A stretch of 49,438 bases of DNA from a candidate division Zixibacteria bacterium SM23_73_3. GTDB taxonomy: Bacteria > Zixibacteria > MSB-5A5 > SM1-73. The stretch spans positions 1-49,438 of the forward strand of contig LJUX01000018.1 in NCBI GenBank assembly GCA_001304155.1, in the 5' to 3' direction. The notes under the pieces were generated by a model, which saw nothing but the letters and a program-made list of their open reading frames with translations, was not told where the DNA came from and ran no database searches. The translations under genes were made by a program, and so were the position numbers. Of the stretch, positions 7,835 to 17,368 are shown piece after piece. Within the stretch, counting starts at the first letter, position 1; the number at the start of each line of letters is the position of its first letter.

Positions 7835-10138
7835 TTACCACCAAGACCACACCTCCACCCTCAGATAACGAACGATCCTTCTGGTCAAAAGAGAGGCCAG
7901 TCTCATCTTACCACAATACACTTTGGCATATCCAGACATGCCCGGCTTTAAAAGATAAGCTTTATTTTCTATTTTGCAAGTAACCGGAAAGATTTTTTTT
8001 GCCACCTCCTCATCAGCCGTTAGCGAGATTTTTGTCACCTTACCCCAAAAGGATAGAAAAGGATAACTTCTAACCTTCAGTTTGGCCCGAAGGCCTTCCC
8101 CCAATACATCTAAATCCTTTTCAGATATATTGATCAAAACCCGCATGGTATCTAAATTGGCGATGCTCAAAAGATTTCCCCCAGAGCTTATGGAGGTAAC
8201 CACACCCTGAATGGGGCTTTTTATCTGGGAGGCGGAGATCTGATCCTCCAAAAACTCAAGCTTTGCATCCAGCTTTCTTATCTCCGCCCTTGCCATGGAA
8301 AGCTCTTCTTCTCTGGCACCATTTTTCATAATTTTAAGCTCATTTTTGGCAATTTTGAGCTGATTTGCCAGCACCGAAACCTCCGTCTGAACTTCTTCCA
8401 GTTCTTGACTGCTGATTAAGTTTTTTTGATGCAGATCGGAAAGTCTGGAAAGCTCTCTTTCTTTGAGCTTGAGCTCACTTTGAATTTGAGCCTCCTTGTC
8501 TTTTGCCTGCTGGATGGCTTCCTTTCTGGCACCTTTTTGAAGCAAGGTATAATATTCTTCTGCCTTTTTTAGGGCCGCTTTTGTCTGGGCTAAATCGGAA
8601 AGATAGGAGGGAGAGGAAAGCTCTGCCACTGTCTCTCCTATTTTCACCTTCTGGCCCTCCTTCACCTTAGTCACCAGGTTTAAACTGGTGTAATCGTCTG
8701 CAAAAAGCCGAAGCAGATTCACCGATTTTTTCTCCTGGCTTCCTCCCTGAAATAACTCGGAGATCACGGTTCCATCCGGAGAGCTTTTCAAGACGAAATA
8801 TTCCAGAGCCTGTATCTCACAGGGGCTGCCTATCTTCAGCTCCAACTTTACTAAAAATAATACAAGCACCAGCGCCACGACTATGGCAGAATAGATTATA
8901 ATCTTTTTGGGAACCAATATCTTCTCCTTTTTTATAAAAAGGAATTGAGATATTCCTGCCAGAGTTACCCTGGCAGGTTGTCTCAAAATAAGAAAAATCA
9001 AAAGCAAAAACAAGATAAATCCGAACCCGCCCAATTGAGAAACTAAAAAGCGCTCCACCTGGATGAAGACGTAGGAGAGGAGTAAAGCCGAATAAAGAAG
9101 AGAAAGAATACCGTACCAGATGTATATTTTTTTTGCCCGGGGGGAGACTTCAATTCTTGAGTCCTTCGGTTTGAGAAATCTTTTCTTTAAAAGTGCGGAG
9201 ATATATCCGAAGGCTTTTTGCCTTAAATTGGGAATCTCCAGATAATCGGTTAAAAGATAGTATCCATCCAACTTTATCAGGGGATTGAAATTGAAAAGAA
9301 CGGTTATTCCGGAGGTGATGACCACTACAAAAAGGAAACTGGAAAGTCCGGTGTCAAGGGCGGTGATCCTCCACAAAATGGTGGCAACTGCCCACACGAA
9401 TATCTGGCAATATGCCCCGGCAAAGGTGACTTGAAGCCTTTTTGATTTCTCCTTGAAAAGATAGGCGTCGCTTACGTTGCAGAAGAAACAGGGCTGGAAA
9501 TAAAGCAAAAGAAAGCCCATCTCATGCACCTCTCCTCCGAAGTATTTACAGGTCAGGGCATGGGCGAACTCGTGCAGGACCACCACCAAAAATATGGCTA
9601 TCCAGATCTTGAAGATGGTGGCGATCTTGAAAATCCCCGAAAAGCTATATCCTAAATCCGCCCAGCTGGAGATGGTGATGGCTGTTGCCAGAAAGATAAT
9701 AAACAAGGAAAAGAACAGAAAGTAGGGGGTAAAAATAAATCTGGTGAACCTTATCATTCTGTTCAGAAGCCGGTCCGGGTCGAATCCTTTCAGCTTTATG
9801 AAAAGGAGCTTTCCCGGAAGGGCCCTTTTCTGATATTGAAGCCGGGCAAGTTCTCTTTCTGAGATCTCGCTCTCTAAGAATCCTAAGCTTTCTAAACGCT
9901 GGATAAATTTTTCCAGAGTATCTAAGGGGAGTCGAATATTGAAATGTGCTTCAAAACTTAAAGCTATCTGTTCAGGCGGGGTTTCTCCGTTAAGCTTCTG
10001 AGTGATGAAATACTCAAATTCTTTGATACGGAAGAACTTTTGGGTGATGGGATCTTTTATCACATAGTAGGTGATCTTCTCAAACTTCTGCTGGCTGATG
10101 ATCAGGTCATCTCGGAATTTTGGATAGCTTTCTTTCAT
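7835..10138 (-). CDS. Site-2-protease-type M50 metallopeptidase fused to HlyD-like adaptor
   Basis: The N-terminal 90 residues resemble a PqqD-like peptide-binding domain. They are followed by a polytopic M50 domain with zinc motif HEFAH (189-193) and the third ligand in NPLIKLDG (Asp 291). After a membrane helix near 415-440 comes a periplasmic part with a split lipoyl/barrel domain, a long coiled coil (about 540-650) and a HlyD-type C-terminus. Relatives process or export ribosomally made peptides, or act as efflux adaptors, and usually sit beside ABC transporter genes. No transporter, radical SAM enzyme or precursor peptide is visible in this window, so this copy is an orphan. It diverges from the dockerin gene across a 990-bp spacer. 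Substrate unknown. Confidence 0.85.
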   Translation of the reverse strand: MKESYPKFRDDLIISQQKFEKITYYVIKDPITQKFFRIKEFEYFITQKLNGETPPEQIALSFEAHFNIRLPLDTLEKFIQRLESLGFLESEISERELARLQYQKRALPGKLLFIKLKGFDPDRLLNRMIRFTRFIFTPYFLFFSLFIIFLATAITISSWADLGYSFSGIFKIATIFKIWIAIFLVVVLHEFAHALTCKYFGGEVHEMGFLLLYFQPCFFCNVSDAYLFKEKSKRLQVTFAGAYCQIFVWAVATILWRITALDTGLSSFLFVVVITSGITVLFNFNPLIKLDGYYLLTDYLEIPNLRQKAFGYISALLKKRFLKPKDSRIEVSPRAKKIYIWYGILSLLYSALLLSYVFIQVERFLVSQLGGFGFILFLLLIFLILRQPARVTLAGISQFLFIKKEKILVPKKIIIYSAIVVALVLVLFLVKLELKIGSPCEIQALEYFVLKSSPDGTVISELFQGGSQEKKSVNLLRLFADDYTSLNLVTKVKEGQKVKIGETVAELSSPSYLSDLAQTKAALKKAEEYYTLLQKGARKEAIQQAKDKEAQIQSELKLKERELSRLSDLHQKNLISSQELEEVQTEVSVLANQLKIAKNELKIMKNGAREEELSMARAEIRKLDAKLEFLEDQISASQIKSPIQGVVTSISSGGNLLSIANLDTMRVLINISEKDLDVLGEGLRAKLKVRSYPFLSFWGKVTKISLTADEEVAKKIFPVTCKIENKAYLLKPGMSGYAKVYCGKMRLASLLTRRIVRYLRVEVWSWW

Positions 10139-10288
10139 AAAGCTTCACTTATTTGACTGAATGAAAAACCAGTGGGAAATCGCCTCTTCGCCCCTAATTT
10201 AGCATGTTAAAACAAAGCAGGCAAGGCAAATCTTAGAGAGTGGTTTCTCTTCCGAGCACATCGTTTCCTAAATAATGTTACAACAATT

Positions 10289-10546
10289 TGTCATGGCGGG
10301 TCCCGATGAAACCGGGACGAAGTAATCTCATTTAATTCCGACTACTTAGAGATTGTTTCGCCGAGTTCCCTCTCTGACGCTCGGGACAAGCCCCGCGATG
10401 ACAGTTGCTTTTTGTGTCATGGCGAACGAAGCGAAGCAATCTTTTAGTAGGGGCGATTCATGAATCACCCCTACATAGTCGAGTTCCATTGCTTGCCCCC
10501 TCACTTCGTTCGGGGCTTCAGTTCGGCATGAATCTCGCCATGATAG
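10289..10546. repeat. Two TGTCATGGCG...GATGACA palindromic elements with a nested GTAGGGGCGA palindrome
   Basis: The first element runs from TGTCATGGCGGG (10289) to CGCGATGACA (about 10403). The second runs from TGTCATGGCGAACGAAGCGA (10415) to TCTCGCCATGATAG (about 10546). Inside the second, GTAGGGGCGATTCATGAATCACCCCTAC (10447-10474) is a near-perfect palindrome of the family seen at 6172-6233. The rest of the 10139-10770 spacer holds no gene I can support. Confidence 0.7.
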
Positions 10547-10770
10547 ATTAAAATATAATGTTATTCTGGCGATGTTTCATTTGTGGGACCTTCATTTATC
10601 AAACCCGCCAAAGGCGGGGTCGGATGAATCCGACTACCTACTCTCATTTCGTTTTTTAAGAGGAGGTATGCAGGATTCAGGGTGCAACTGAATGCCAAGT
10701 AAAAACTGGTCTAAAGGACAATTTTCGTCCTGTATTGCCAAAAAAAGTGTAAAAATATGCAATTTTTCTC

Positions 10771-10800
10771 TTGACAAGCAGGAGATATGTTGTATATTAT
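10771..10800 (+). promoter_or_regulatory. Sigma-70 promoter of the dockerin-protein gene
   Basis: A perfect TTGACA (10771-10776) is followed after 18 bases by TATTAT (10795-10800), or after 16 bases by TATATT. An A/T-rich tract lies upstream. The predicted start near 10807 gives a leader of about 320 nt. Confidence 0.75.
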
Positions 10801-11129
10801 ATTCGAAAAGAGCCTATGTAGCAAAGTAATTGTAAAGGTTTTAGGTTTACCCCTTCATAAAAAGACAGGCTGAGCAGAAATTTGTGAATTTCTGGAAAGA
10901 ATGAGTCTGTCTCTTTTTACATATTCCTTTCCTGCTCTACCTTAAGTTGTTGAAATCCACATTGCAGAGGATTTATTAAACTGAAAACTTTTAACAAAAA
11001 TACCGAAAGGAGTTTCTATCGAGTATAAGTTTTGAACAATTGCTATCTAAGGCTCTAAGGCTCTTTTATAGAGGGGGAGTTTGAAGTGATAAAAGATAGC
11101 AGCTATGTTTTTGCATAGGAGGATTTGAA
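10801..11129 (+). promoter_or_regulatory. Long structured 5' leader of the dockerin-protein mRNA
   Basis: The leader holds two strong secondary structures. One (10863-10918) is terminator-like and is listed separately. The second closes with TGCTATCT (11041-11048) paired to AGATAGCA (11094-11101), with an inner CTCT/AGAG hairpin. It ends 15 bases before the AGGAGG ribosome binding site (11117-11122). I could not match it to a known riboswitch. Confidence 0.45.
10863..10918 (+). terminator. Terminator-like attenuator in the leader
   Basis: AGACAGGCT (10863-10871) pairs with AGTCTGTCT (10904-10912), 9 bp with one G-U. It encloses a perfect CAGAAATT-tgtg-AATTTCTG hairpin and is followed by CTTTTTAC. 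It lies about 55-110 nt into the predicted transcript, so it could end a short RNA or attenuate the gene. Confidence 0.45.
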
Positions 11130-14100
11130 ATGAAAAGTAAAACCAAGCTTTTAATCATCTTAGCCATTGCCGTGATGCTTGTGTGGGGAAGCTCTTATCT
11201 GTTCCTGCCAGACACCGGTGCACAGAAATCTGCGGATCAGACAACGGCTTCGCGGGGTGCTTATCCTTATTCTACCGTGGCGGCAAAACCGGACAAAGTT
11301 GAAGGCTATCAGCCTCCGCGCACTGTTCGCTACGGTATAGAGAAACGGGTTCTGCAGAAGCGAGAAGGTGGCGAAGACTGTGCTTCGGCAACCCCCATCA
11401 CCAGCCTCCCTTCCTATACCACCGGTTATACCTGCGACAACGTCAATGACTACGACGAGGTCTGTCCTTATAGCGGCAGCACTGCTAAAGACGTAGTTTA
11501 CTCTTATGCGCCGGGCGCAGATGAGACGGTGAATATTGATTTGGGTGGTTCCTATTATGACACCAAGGTGTACGTATATGAGGACAACTGTGTTTCTCCT
11601 TACTACGCCTGCAACGATGATTATTACCCGGACTATACCTCCGCCATAATGGGATTAGATATCTACGCCGGTCATACTTACTACATCGTTGTGGACGGTT
11701 ACGGCAGTTCCTGCGGTGATTACGTTCTTAGCGTTGAGAGCGTCGAACCTTGCGACGTTGTGTGCCCAGGGGAAGGCATCCCCGAGGATGAACCAGTTTG
11801 CACGGATAACTGGGAGGACATATGGAACGGTGGATGCAATTCGGACCCAAATGTGTTTGAAGACGTCAATTGCGATGACATAATCTGCGGAACCTCCGGG
11901 ACTTATGACTACTATGGATCTAACTACAGGGATACCGATTGGTTCAGGGTCACGCTGACGGATCCAGCTACCCTCACTTGGAAGGTAGTGGCTGAGTTCC
12001 CGTTGTTGATCTTCGTCATAGAGGAGAGCGATTGTGCGGCTCCTATTATTCTCGGCTCTGCCACCGCCGATATGTGCGACACCGCTACGTTGGCCTTCGA
12101 AGTGCCAGCCGGAGTTTACTGGCTCTGGGTTGGTCCATCAGTATTTGAGGGAGTTCCCTGTGGGAAGGAGTATGTGGGTATAGTAGGATGTGAAGTCGCC
12201 GAAACTGGCGCCTGCTGTTATGACCTTGATCCTTACACCTGTACCATGGAGACGCCGGAAGATTGCGCCGCCATGCCCGATCATACCTTCTTAGGTTTGG
12301 GCACAAATTGCGGTCCTCCCAACCCCTGCCTGCCCGGTCCGGATAATGACGACTGCGAGGATGCTGTGCCCGTTACTCCTGGAGTGCCAGTGTACGGTAC
12401 AAACATTGGTGCCACGATCGATTGTCCGGGCGTGTTGGATTGGAATGCAGTGTGGTACACATTTGAGTTGCCTTATGATTGCAACGACCTCTTCATCGAC
12501 TTCTGCCCCACGGACGGCTATATATACACGGTTGGTGTTGTCCTGTATGACGAGTGTCCCCCGGACTGTCCCAACTATATTCTTCGCACCGGCTACCAAT
12601 GGGTGACCTGTACCAGCGGCTGGGATAACCCGCAGATATGGTGGAATAGTCTGCCAGGCGGGACCTACTGGTTCCCAGCTTACGTGGAGGATGAAAGTGC
12701 TAACCCCATGGACTTCGGGTTTGAAATTACCGTTGAGGAATGCCCTGGACCTCCGCCCAATGACGACTGTGTGAATGCCGAAGCAGTGGGTGACGTAGTA
12801 GACCTTGCCTTCAACACCGATGCCGCTACTAACGATGGTGATGGGACTTGTATGTCTTCACCCAACATCTGGTACTGCTATACTGCCACTTGCACCGGCG
12901 ATGCCACGGTCAGCCTGTGTGGTTCTGACTATGACACCAAACTGGCGGTTTATGATGGCTGCACTTGCGATCCGTTAGGCACTGAGATTGAATGCAATGA
13001 CGACTACTGTGGTCTGCAGTCGCAGATCACCTTTTTGGCAGAGGAGGGTCATGAATACCTAGTCGAGGTGGGTGGTTACAGCTCCAATACCGGTGATGGC
13101 ATATTGAACATCTATTGCGTGGGTGCCGACCAAGGCGCCTGCTGCAATGACTTGGAGCCATATGACTGCCAGGTATTGTCGGAAGCAGAATGCAACGTTC
13201 TGCCTGATCACACCTTCTTAGGGGTCGGCACAGATTGCGATCCCAACCCCTGCGTCCCTGGTAACACCTGCGACCTTCCCATAGAAGTCGAACTGCCGTT
13301 GGATCTGCCCTACATGGATCGGGATCAGTATACCTGCGGCAGGGGCGATAACTACGACGCAACCTGCCTGGGCTACTACGATGGCGGCGAAGACATTATC
13401 TACGAGTTGAACGTTACCGAGGCTGTCTCCGTGATGATAACTTTTGATCCGAAAGGCACCACCTGGAACGGAATCGCTCTGGACGATGCATGCCCGCTGG
13501 ATCCGTCAACTTGCCTTTACACGTATACCCAATCTGGCAGTTCGGTCCACAGCTTTGAGTATGACTTCGGCGTGGGCACTTACTACATTCAGATTGATAC
13601 CTGGCCCAGCCCGGATTGTATACCGGATTTCGATCTGACCATCGACCCGCTTGGACCGGAGATCGAGGTGACCCCAGCCAGCTTCGAAGAGGTGCTTAAT
13701 CCAGATCCCCCCAACAACACCGCCGATGAGACCATGAACATAACTAACACCGGATACGAGGATCTCAATTACGATATAACCGAGGATCCGGAAGTTGCCT
13801 GGCTGAGCTGTTCACCCACCTCCGGCACGGTGTTACCCGGTTTGACCGATCCTGTGACCGTCTCTTTTGACGCATCCGGGATGGGCGTGGGCGATTACTA
13901 CACCGATCTGGTCGTGACCAGCAACGCCCTGACAGACCCCGTAGTCACAGTTCCGGTTCATCTGGTGGTGGAGCTACCTCCGGATATCGATGTGGATCCC
14001 TCAATTTCGATGGGAGTCCTCCCCGGATGCAGTATGCCGAAGGGCTTCAGAATTGACAACTTAGGAGAAGGAGAGCTGAGGTATGAGATCTCGGTTGAAC

Positions 14101-15458
14101 AGACTGCTCCTCCACTTGGGGCACCAGGCCCGAACAATATCCACCAAGCCTTGGAGGCTATTCGGAAGGCGGGGAGAACGAACCCCGACCTTGCTCCAAA
14201 GGAAGCCTACAAGATCATCGGCGCTAAGAGGTTGACAGCAGAGCATATCAGCACCGGAGTCTCGGAGGGACTGCTACTCTCTGCTGGCGCTGAGCCGCAG
14301 GCAGACATCCTTCTGGTGGACGACGATGGTGGACTTCCCGGCGGCAGCTACTATGATATCGAAGACATATACATGAATGCTCTGGACGCCGGCGGTTATA
14401 TCTACGATTACTATGTTGTGGACTGGACCAATCCTAACTCCCCTGGCCCTGATATCAGCATCCTGGAGTTATACAACTGCGTGATCTGGTTCTGTGGAGA
14501 GACCTGGGGTTACTACACCCCAGACGACACCTTCATCCCCACCGACGAAGCAAACGTGGCGGCCTATCTGGATGGTGGTGGCAATTTCTTCCTGTCTGCA
14601 CAGGATTACCTCTGGGATGTGTATCCATCTGCGGGATCCTTCTCTCCGGGTCAATTCCCTTACGACTATCTGCATCTGGCTTCCGTATCACAGGATGTGA
14701 TCAACGATCCGTATACCTGTGCCGGTCTTCCGGGATCAGTTGCCGAGGGCATGAGTTTCCAGACCCTGAGATTCACGGATAACCCCGACGTTCCCTTGTG
14801 GACTGACTACCTATATACCCAGTCTGCAGCCGCAGTGGATGTGTTCGACGCCCAGGGAGGAGTCTCAGCCATACAGTACGACGCAGGCAACTACAAGGTG
14901 ATCTTTACCACAACTCCCTTCCCGGGTCTGGTTGACGCCTCACCCAGCACCAGGGCTGAGCTGATGGCCAGCATCGTAGATTGGTTCGGGTGCAGCGTTC
15001 CTGCTTGCCCGTTTATAGTTACTCCGGATGAGGGAACAATCCCACCAGACAGCTTCTTCGATGTAGTTCTCACCTTTGACGGAGAAGCGTTTGAGGAGTG
15101 CGTGGATGACATCATGACCTGTTATCTGGTGATCAGCTCCAACGATCCGATTGACCCTGTGGTATCGGTTCAAGTCGATATGTGGTCTGGCAGAGGAGAT
15201 GTGTTTTACCCACCCGATCCTTGTGTGCTCGACTTAGGAGACGTGCTGTTTTTGATCAACTATGTGTTGAAGGACGGACCTGCTCCTGATCCTCTCTGCA
15301 TGGGTGACTGCGATCCCTCTCATGACGGGATGATAGATTTAGCAGACGTGGTGTATCTGATACAATACCTGTATGAGGGTGGTATGCCACCTGTGGCAGC
15401 ACCTGAGACTGGTCAACCTTCCACCATCAAGCAACCAGCACCAATGGAACGCAAATAA
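11130..15458 (+). CDS. Large secreted multidomain protein with C-terminal dockerin-like repeat
   Basis: An N-terminal signal segment (LLIILAIAVMLVWGSSYLF) leads into PPC-like beta-sandwich repeats (near 90-205, 405-540, 545-665 and 690-830). Two Cys-rich units (GACCYDLDPYTC and GACCNDLEPYDC, each ending GT-x-C-x-PNPC) are interspersed. Then come Ig-like/ASH-type domains (about 835-955), a glutamine-amidotransferase-like fold starting ADILLVDDDGGLPGG, and a final Ig-like part. The C-terminus is dockerin-like: one repeat lacks its calcium loop (CVLDLGDVLFLINYVL), while the other is intact (GDCDPSHDGMIDLADVVYLI). The gene is visibly more GC-rich than its neighbours and has its own promoter, leader and terminator. 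No enzyme active site is evident; a surface or matrix role is likely. Confidence 0.85.
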   Translation: MKSKTKLLIILAIAVMLVWGSSYLFLPDTGAQKSADQTTASRGAYPYSTVAAKPDKVEGYQPPRTVRYGIEKRVLQKREGGEDCASATPITSLPSYTTGYTCDNVNDYDEVCPYSGSTAKDVVYSYAPGADETVNIDLGGSYYDTKVYVYEDNCVSPYYACNDDYYPDYTSAIMGLDIYAGHTYYIVVDGYGSSCGDYVLSVESVEPCDVVCPGEGIPEDEPVCTDNWEDIWNGGCNSDPNVFEDVNCDDIICGTSGTYDYYGSNYRDTDWFRVTLTDPATLTWKVVAEFPLLIFVIEESDCAAPIILGSATADMCDTATLAFEVPAGVYWLWVGPSVFEGVPCGKEYVGIVGCEVAETGACCYDLDPYTCTMETPEDCAAMPDHTFLGLGTNCGPPNPCLPGPDNDDCEDAVPVTPGVPVYGTNIGATIDCPGVLDWNAVWYTFELPYDCNDLFIDFCPTDGYIYTVGVVLYDECPPDCPNYILRTGYQWVTCTSGWDNPQIWWNSLPGGTYWFPAYVEDESANPMDFGFEITVEECPGPPPNDDCVNAEAVGDVVDLAFNTDAATNDGDGTCMSSPNIWYCYTATCTGDATVSLCGSDYDTKLAVYDGCTCDPLGTEIECNDDYCGLQSQITFLAEEGHEYLVEVGGYSSNTGDGILNIYCVGADQGACCNDLEPYDCQVLSEAECNVLPDHTFLGVGTDCDPNPCVPGNTCDLPIEVELPLDLPYMDRDQYTCGRGDNYDATCLGYYDGGEDIIYELNVTEAVSVMITFDPKGTTWNGIALDDACPLDPSTCLYTYTQSGSSVHSFEYDFGVGTYYIQIDTWPSPDCIPDFDLTIDPLGPEIEVTPASFEEVLNPDPPNNTADETMNITNTGYEDLNYDITEDPEVAWLSCSPTSGTVLPGLTDPVTVSFDASGMGVGDYYTDLVVTSNALTDPVVTVPVHLVVELPPDIDVDPSISMGVLPGCSMPKGFRIDNLGEGELRYEISVEQTAPPLGAPGPNNIHQALEAIRKAGRTNPDLAPKEAYKIIGAKRLTAEHISTGVSEGLLLSAGAEPQADILLVDDDGGLPGGSYYDIEDIYMNALDAGGYIYDYYVVDWTNPNSPGPDISILELYNCVIWFCGETWGYYTPDDTFIPTDEANVAAYLDGGGNFFLSAQDYLWDVYPSAGSFSPGQFPYDYLHLASVSQDVINDPYTCAGLPGSVAEGMSFQTLRFTDNPDVPLWTDYLYTQSAAAVDVFDAQGGVSAIQYDAGNYKVIFTTTPFPGLVDASPSTRAELMASIVDWFGCSVPACPFIVTPDEGTIPPDSFFDVVLTFDGEAFEECVDDIMTCYLVISSNDPIDPVVSVQVDMWSGRGDVFYPPDPCVLDLGDVLFLINYVLKDGPAPDPLCMGDCDPSHDGMIDLADVVYLIQYLYEGGMPPVAAPETGQPSTIKQPAPMERK

Positions 15459-15491
15459 TTTCTAACCTCTATCCTGAGGATTAGAAAGTCC

Positions 15492-15525
15492 AAGAGCCCC
15501 GCCAAAGGCGGGGCTCTTGTTTTTT
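15492..15525 (+). terminator. Strong intrinsic terminator of the dockerin-protein gene
   Basis: A perfect 12-bp stem AAGAGCCCCGCC-aaa-GGCGGGGCTCTT is followed by GTTTTTT, starting 33 bases after the stop codon. Confidence 0.95.
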
Positions 15526-15580
15526 ATCTTCCGGTCAAGAATTTATTTCTTTGAAAGGATGAGTTTCTGCAGGGAGTAAA

Positions 15581-15639
15581 TGTAGCGGCAACCTTTGGGT
15601 TTCCACGTTTTGAATGGAAGGCTGAAGTCTTCCGCTACA
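15581..15639. repeat. Palindromic repeat, TGTAGCGG...CCGCTACA family
   Basis: TGTAGCGG (15581) and CCGCTACA (15632-15639) are inverted copies, with inner arms around CTTTGGGTTTCC and GGAAGGCTGAAG. Partial copies lie in the 6005-6160 spacer. The 15459-15804 spacer otherwise holds only the terminator and no gene. Confidence 0.65.
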
Positions 15640-15804
15640 TACATTTGGAAGATGTGTTTTGTATGCTCTTTTGATTTGGGATGAACCGGATCAGTTAGGG
15701 GATTGAATCAATTTTAAAAATAAGAAGTTATTCTTTCCTCCATCCTGTCGCTTGAGAAGGGGACGTTTCACCTTATGGTGAGATGGTTGATTAGGCGAAA
15801 AATA

Positions 15805-17118
15805 TTAAAATACTAAGAATTTCAGCTTCAGTCCACTGCTAAATTTCCTTATCTTTTGAAGATTTTCTTTTTTCCCTCTTATCTTTAGACGAATGCCCTC
15901 CTTTTCAAATCTGCTTTCCGTTACTATGCCAATTTTGTAAACGCAAGGAAGCAGTTCTGAGTCCCCATCCCGTAGATAAAGCCAAGCTTCTGCCCACTCT
16001 CCTTTTGCGAATTCAGCTATTCTCTCAGCTAAATCAGAAATGCCAATCTGATTCTGGGCTGACACCAAGAGTTCGTCATCTTTCTGCTCAGAATAAGGTG
16101 AAAGGTTAAAAGGATATTTCCCGGAGAGCTTATCAATCTTATTGTAGATAAAAAGAGTAAGTTTGTCCAGTGAGCCAAGCTCGGATAGAACCTGATTGAC
16201 CTTGTTTATATGCTGTAAAAAGTCGGGATGGCTGATATCCACCACATGCAACAAGAGGTCAGCCAGCTTCACCTCGTCTAAGGTGGATTTGAAAGAGGCA
16301 ATCAGATGATGCGGGAGCTTCCTTATGAAACCAATTGTATCGGTGATGACGATCTTAACACCTTCTTTTAGCTTTCCATTATCAGTAACTTTCAAAAGAC
16401 GGGTGGTGGAATCTAAGGTGGCAAAAAGCTTCTCCTCCACAAAGGCTGAAGAGGAGGTGAGTTGATTGAAAAGGGTGGATTTTCCCACGTTGGTGTAACC
16501 CACCAGGGTGACCTTGAATATATCTTCCCTTCTTTTCCTCTGGACGGATCTTTCCTTGTCGATCTTCAAAAGACTTTTCTCCAGTTCCTGAATTTTCTTA
16601 TTCACCCTTCTTTTGTCCATCTCCAGCTGGGTTTCACCAGGACCTTTGGTTCCAATTCCTCCCCACTGCCGGGAGAGGTGGGTCCAGCCCCGGGTCAATC
16701 TGGGGAGCAGGTATTTTAGCTGGGCTAACTCCACCTGCACTTGGGCTTCTTTGGATTTGGCTCTTTTGGCAAATATGTCCAAGATCAACCAGCTCCGGTC
16801 AATTACCTTTATATCCAGATTTTTCTCCAGATTATACACCTGAGCCGGAGTAAGATCGTCGTCGAAGATGATAATGTTTGCCCCCAATCTTTGGGACAAA
16901 TTTTTTATCTGGTCTGTTTTCCCTTTTCCAACAAAGAAGGCGGGATTGAGCTTCTGACGTTCCTGGAGCACAGTATCCAAAACCTCTCCTCCTGCTGTCT
17001 CGGTCAGAAGCGCAAGTTCTTGCAAGGATTCCTGGACGGAGAATCTATTTACCGAGGGAAGTTTTACCCCCACCAAGATGGCTTTTTCTTTTGTCCTTAA
17101 TTTGGCTACTTCGAACAA
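15805..17118 (-). CDS. hflX: Ribosome-associated GTPase HflX
   Basis: HflX binds the 50S subunit and splits stalled ribosomes under stress. The sequence shows the N-terminal HflX domain, the glycine-rich linker motif RLTRGWTHLSRQWGGIGTKG with GPGETQLEMDKRRVNKKI, and G-domain motifs VGYTNVGKSTLFNQL (G1), DTIGF (G3) and YNKIDK (G4). Length (437) fits the family. The start is TTG with AAGGA upstream. It diverges from uvrA. Confidence 0.95.
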   Translation of the reverse strand: MFEVAKLRTKEKAILVGVKLPSVNRFSVQESLQELALLTETAGGEVLDTVLQERQKLNPAFFVGKGKTDQIKNLSQRLGANIIIFDDDLTPAQVYNLEKNLDIKVIDRSWLILDIFAKRAKSKEAQVQVELAQLKYLLPRLTRGWTHLSRQWGGIGTKGPGETQLEMDKRRVNKKIQELEKSLLKIDKERSVQRKRREDIFKVTLVGYTNVGKSTLFNQLTSSSAFVEEKLFATLDSTTRLLKVTDNGKLKEGVKIVITDTIGFIRKLPHHLIASFKSTLDEVKLADLLLHVVDISHPDFLQHINKVNQVLSELGSLDKLTLFIYNKIDKLSGKYPFNLSPYSEQKDDELLVSAQNQIGISDLAERIAEFAKGEWAEAWLYLRDGDSELLPCVYKIGIVTESRFEKEGIRLKIRGKKENLQKIRKFSSGLKLKFLVF

Positions 17119-17368
17119 TTTTCCTTTATAATTTAAAATTGACTCTCCATAATATTATACATTTAAAAGGGCAAAAAAGTGAGCAAAAAGTGCTGGAAAA
17201 ATGAAATTGGCTTAAAAATTTTTTGTTCCTCTTCACCTTACGGCTGAGGTTTGCTTAAAACATCTATTACCGTCATTTTTTATAACAAAATCGGCAAACT
17301 TGTTCTTGCCTGATAGACGGTCAATTCGTATATTGATAGTTCAGCCTTTCTGTGAGGAGAACCAGATT

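Noticed and set aside
10801-10860. Cyclic-di-GMP (GEMM) riboswitch in the dockerin leader
   Set aside because: A GCAAAG-like string is present but the conserved GGGCAAACC, GNRA loop and flanking stems are absent.
15719-15804. Terminator for hflX
   Set aside because: The only hairpin (TCACCttatGGTGA) is 5 bp and has no T-run on the minus strand.
17300-17368. Upstream TTG start of uvrA given by the ORF track
   Set aside because: No ribosome binding site is close to it and the extra 23 residues do not resemble UvrA; the TTG at 17369 has GAGGAGA in place.
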